Positions 60,401 through 64,000 of a stretch of DNA of 64,000 nucleotides are shown here, one piece after another. How positions within the stretch are numbered: the stretch's first letter is position 1; each line of letters starts with the position of its first letter. The stretch covers positions 3,162,001 to 3,226,000 of the forward strand of contig NC_049905.1 of assembly GCF_001411555.2 (NCBI RefSeq), written 5' to 3'. Source of the stretch: Juglans regia (Eukaryota; Streptophyta; Magnoliopsida; Fagales; Juglandaceae). The notes beneath the pieces were generated by a model that was given only the letters and a program-made list of their open reading frames with translations, did no database searches and was not told the DNA's origin. A program made the position numbers and the translations under genes.

Positions 60401-62038
60401 TCATTCTAAAAATTGATTATGATTTAACGTAAAAAAAAAAAATTCTGAATAGAGGCGAAGATAAATGTGATTGACTTGGCCCAAGTATTTTATTACATGT
60501 CATGTATTGGCTGTAAAAAAGGAACTGAATATAAATACAATGAAAGTTTCGTTTGTATATATTGCAAAAGTCAAGAGGTTTGCAAACCACGATATGTATA
60601 TTACAATTTTAATTTATAATTGATATCTAATTTAATTTAGAATTTAACACTATTCAAATTGAAAATAATATATTCAATGCATTTAAAGTGTTAGGGCATA
60701 TGTTGAACTGGACGATAATACTGAAAAGCTATTAATTAACATATGTTGTTCAGCAGTTGAGTTGATGGAACATGTTGGAGATGTGTCTTTTAAAATTTTT
60801 ATTCAAAAATTGAGTTTGGTTATAATGAGTTAATTAAAAAAGAAATTGAGTTTTTATTAATTATGTAAAATTATTCAAAATTTATTTTGTAGGAACATCG
60901 ACCATATATTAAAAGCGTTGTGGAGAAATTATCAAAAAATATTTGAAAGATTAAAGTTTATGTAGATCTAGAGAAACTGAAGGAGAAAAAATATAGGCAT
61001 TTTAATGTCCTCTTTATTGAGGAATTGCAAGATGAAGAAAATGCTGGTTCGTCATCCTAAAATCAAAATTATCTCAAACAACTTTTATAAAACTATGGGC
61101 AATGTTTATTTTTAGGACTATGTTATAGTTTCTATTAATGCTCTTCTTTTATAATATATTACAGCGTGTAATTATTTATAAATTACATAAACATTACATC
61201 TTTATTTAATTAATCAAAAACATCACGTCTTTATTAATAAAAAATTAGTTCTTAACAAAAAAAATTAAATATAAACTAAACAAACGTGCATTGCACGTTA
61301 CTTTTACCTAATATATATATATATATGGGAAAATGCTTAGGCTATCGAGATTTTCTAATTTTTTTTTACTTAGTGGTTAAGGAATCATTTGTAATGAAAT
61401 TATGATTTTTCTTTTAAATATTTAAAGCAATTTAAAAAATAATTGGAAAAAAACACAAAATAAATAAGTGCATTTTATATATGTCGGTGGCCCTAACAGT
61501 TCCCATATATATATATATATATAAATGTATGTCTTTGTGTGTGTACGTATTATTGTCCGTTACTTCTGATCATTTGAAATTTTGGCATTATAATTTAATT
61601 ATTAATTCCTTTTTTGATCATGATTCTTGCCTTGTACGCCTCGCACAACACAACTCATGTCAACAGATCTTGCTTTGGATTTAATCCGGCATTACCCACG
61701 TTTGACACATGCTCTTGATGACCGCGGCGAGTCCCCCCTCTTAGCATTGGCTTCTATGCGCCACCTATTTCCGAGTGGAAATCGGCTCGGGCTTTGGAAA
61801 CAATGGATCTACGATCACTGTTAGTACCACTCTCTTTCTCTCTGTCTCATTACTAGAGTTTGACAGTACTACTTTCAACTATGTTAATTGACGTTGCACA
61901 ATAATATTAACGTGGCTGATAGAGAATCAAAACACATTTACCAATGAATCGTGAATTAATGCTATATATGCATGGTTCGTTCGTTTGGAAGCTTCGATAT
62001 ATTATAGATATATATATATATCCTGTATAGAGCCAATG

Positions 62039-62074
<36 letters not shown>

Positions 62075-62384
62075 TATTATTTTTTTTATTGTTTCATGAA
62101 AAGAAAATTGTTCATCCAATGACCTGGATTAATGACAGTAGTACTTGATCTATCCGACTGTCACGGACTTACGACTTGTTGGGCTTTCTTGCTGAAAGAT
62201 ATACGCATTGATCAACCGGATCCTTCAAACGTTGAAATTACTACAAGAAAATATAGTTTTTGCAGCGCTCAAAATCGCCACTAATACTTGCCTAAATAAT
62301 AATGAATAATGAATAATAGTGGAGTGATTTCGGCCTTAAGATCATATATATCTACACAATAAATAGAAGTAAATATATGGTCTA

Positions 62385-62432
<48 letters not shown>

Positions 62433-63709
62433 ACATGAAAGTGAAGATCGAGTCATCGAGTTCAGTAGTGACGTGAACATGATTAACACAAGACATCCTG
62501 ACATCCTTGAAGTGAAAAATATCGTGTACAACAGGTGCGCTAATTGAAGTTTGCATTATAATGGAGTATGGTAAGCTTACTTTTGAGGGCTGAATAAACA
62601 ATTCAACAATTAAACAATAAATTACGATTCAACTTTTTAAAATGTCTAAATAAAATAATATTAAAAATAATATTTTATTCAACTTTCATATTATATTATC
62701 TCATTTGTGTAATCAAACGAGCTTCAAATGCTAGGTTTACACAAGAGTTATTAGAAAAGGTAAGTTATACGTACGTACGTTGACTTAACTAACAATATTG
62801 ACAAAATCAGTTTTAGCTCAACAAATTAAAAGTTAACTAAAAAATTCTCAATTAGAAGAAAATTGACTGATATAGTAGCTTGGAAAATAACTTTCATAGA
62901 ATTTATTCGTGGACTAAGTAATTCTTTATTTTTTTTAAAAAGAAAAAAAAGATGAATAGAAAGAAAGTTGACATATAAGTACTTAATTACTAGATGAGAT
63001 TTTAGCGATGGGAACATGCAAAAAATTAAGAATTGTACGTACATTAATTTGATGAAGAAATATTCTACTTTTATGATGTGATCTATAAGTACTGAAAAAT
63101 TTTGTTCACATTGCAGTGCTAGCAGTATGGTTGCGCTATCTAGTTTCAATTGTCGGCAACTTGTTGGGTATAGTGTCTGATCCACTACACAATAAATAGT
63201 ATCTTGTTTGAAAATTTTGTTACTCTTTTTTCTTTTTCTTATGAGTTCATCCATTTAAAGGAATTGATCAGCAATTATATGAAAGGAAGAAGAACCATAT
63301 CCAATCCGTAAAACTTCTTAAACTCATGTGCGAGGAGATATCAAGATCATTCATACAAACTGGCGACCAACATGAAAACATTGGTGGGGTTTATGATGCA
63401 ATCGACCGTGCTATCAAAAATGGGATTATCGAGTTTGTTTTTGAAATGATACTGGGGACAGATAAAAGCTTTTTGGAGAATAAATATAGAAATTCGAGAA
63501 ACATGCTAATGCTTGCTGTTCTGTATCGCCAATCTGAGATCTTTAACCTTATACATGAGCTCGATATGGATGACACTTTGACATCTTATGGAGATTGCAA
63601 CGATGATAACATATTACACATAGTAGGGATGATAGAAGTTGATTCCACTAGGCTCAATCAAATCTCTGGTGCAGCTTTACAGATGCAAAGAGAGTTACAA
63701 TGGTTTAAG
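57047..63709 (+). CDS. Gag-like + ankyrin + PGG gene B, partial and probably damaged
   Basis: Tandem paralogue of gene A. Exons: 57047-57404 (gag-like, LLDKHNYLEWKIRVQTYLKG), 59102-59500 (ankyrin), 61667-61819, a damaged exon 4 from about 62139, 63117-63167 and 63261-63709 (ends LQMQRELQWFK). The PGG exon must lie beyond the window. Intact exons keep the same phases as gene A. The acidic insert of exon 1 is longer, rich in D and A. Exon 4 follows gene A up to about 62239, then runs into foreign sequence and a stop at 62282-62284. The remaining part of exon 4 and the counterpart of exon 5a are gone. Because exons 3 and 5 both have phase-1 borders, skipping exon 4 would restore the frame, so function is not excluded. 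Intron 2 contains a Helitron and a MITE. Confidence 0.75.
57531..57680. mobile_element. MITE in intron 1 of gene B
   Basis: 150 bp with a perfect 20-bp inverted pair catcatctcaatttttatca / tgataaaaattgagatgatg. It ends agtagtattactc, as in the family member at 16731-16898. Absent from intron 1 of gene A. Confidence 0.75.
58705..58895. mobile_element. MITE relic in intron 1 of gene B
   Basis: From 'taagccttgtttgaattg' to 'tctcaacttaatttaatattcaaacatg', the same GTTTGG/CAAAC-ended type as 18543 and 50866, with an AT-rich core. Confidence 0.5.
59565..61311 (+). mobile_element. Helitron in intron 2 of gene B
   Basis: The left end reads A|TCTATTTATATATATAAAGA, followed by 'cctataaaacggtaaat', a usual plant Helitron start. 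The right end has the hairpin AACGTGCA-T-TGCACGTT (about 61283-61299), then about 8 bases and CTAA|T at 61308-61311. Insertion between A and T without target duplication fits. The intron is about 2.17 kb here but 166 bp in gene A, so gene A supplies the empty site. It carries RPA70-like remnants and no Rep/helicase. Confidence 0.78.
60465..60965 (+). pseudogene. RPA70-like C-terminal OB-fold remnant carried by the Helitron
   Basis: One stretch reads IDLAQVFYYMSCIGCKKGTE and continues to CIYCKSQEV, giving the four-cysteine zinc ribbon (C-x2-C ... C-x2-C) of RPA70 C-terminal domains. A second, about 60695-60790, has TEKLLINICCSAVELMEHVG, matching the 'EKLL...AVELMEH' end of the same domain. A further ADNNDLIIKSIIARCLTYLS block at about 60210 is unassigned. 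Plant Helitrons often encode RPA-like proteins. Here frames are broken and spaced by AT-rich DNA, so it is dead. Confidence 0.7.
61327..61504. mobile_element. MITE next to the Helitron in intron 2 of gene B
   Basis: From gggaaaatgcttaggctatc to gtggccctaacagttccc, imperfect inverted ends, inserted in an (AT)n tract present on both sides. Absent in gene A. Confidence 0.5.
62041..62071. repeat. (AT)n microsatellite
   Basis: Pure at repeats in intron 3 of gene B. Similar tracts occur at 29522-29561 and 62391-62428. Confidence 0.9.
62240..62770. mobile_element. CACTA-like end interrupting exon 4 of gene B
   Basis: Sequence departs from gene A at actacaagaaaatatagttt, close to the CACTACAAGAAA start of many CACTA elements, followed by 'ttgcagcgctcaaaatcgcc' as in their subterminal parts. 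Similarity to gene A resumes near 62770. No second terminus is seen, so the segment is probably a deletion derivative. It holds an (AT)n tract near 62391-62428. Confidence 0.55.
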
Positions 63710-64000
63710 GTAATCTCTCTCTCTCTCTCTCTCATTTTTTCTTTTTCTTTTCCCTCTCTTTTGGTAAGTAAGTTTTCTTATTCTAAAAAGGAAACAAGAT
63801 ACACAATAAACTCAAAACTACTGCTCCTGACAACCCATTTTTTTTTTCGAGAATACACCATACGTACCTAAACATGTGTGGATTGAGATGTTCTCCAACT
63901 CTCTGTCTAACTTGTGAAAAGAAAGACATAATAAACGTGTGGAACTCACATTTTCCAATAGTTTCGTACATGCAACACCCCATCTCTCTCTCTCTCTCTC

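Noticed and set aside
61481..61824. Separate small genes at 61481 and 61627
   Set aside because: They overlap exon 3 of gene B; the paralogous gene A shows the true frame and splice sites.

Overview
The window is plant nuclear DNA, with GT-AG introns, AT-rich intergenic sequence and many transposons. It looks like a woody eudicot. The repeated MITEs rich in 'gagatgagatgag' suggest Fagales, possibly Juglandaceae; this is an impression from sequence style, not a search result. There are no bacterial features, rRNA genes or CRISPR arrays.

Layout. 0-5.6 kb is gene-like: the last six exons of a calmodulin-binding IQM-family gene (+), then a complete three-exon CCH/ATX1-type copper chaperone (-). 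6.05-8.92 kb is one non-autonomous hAT element with a perfect 8-bp target-site duplication. 11.98-14.05 kb is an intact intronless DYW-class PPR gene (-), followed by a truncated TTC33-like TPR gene (-). 16-25 kb is transposon debris. It includes a second copy of the 5' half of the copper chaperone gene, carrying a nonsense codon and split by a LINE 3' end and a MITE. 25-34 kb holds a truncated Copia element, relics of a 'putative plant transposon protein' family, an ankyrin-exon fragment and a decayed CACTA element whose 3' subterminal repeats are still readable. 38.1-39.4 kb is a 5'-truncated NDRG/SF21-like pseudogene.

The most distinctive part is 43.4-64 kb. It holds two tandem paralogues (about 13.6 kb apart) of an unusual gene. 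Exon 1 encodes a Copia-gag-like (DUF4219/UBN2) domain and the following exons encode ankyrin repeats and a C-terminal PGG membrane domain. For the first copy seven exons join without a frame break into 719 codons plus stop. Its five upstream introns are all phase 1, and it carries a spare, diverged copy of exon 5. The second copy has taken a Helitron with RPA70-like remnants in intron 2 and a CACTA-like end in exon 4; its last exon lies beyond the window. Between them sits a 3.4-kb PIF/Harbinger element with TTA target duplication, and a paralogous empty site is visible 200 bp away.

The genes do not form a pathway. The biological themes are local gene duplication in a membrane ankyrin cluster, probable co-option of a retrotransposon gag exon, and heavy transposon turnover that creates and breaks gene copies.
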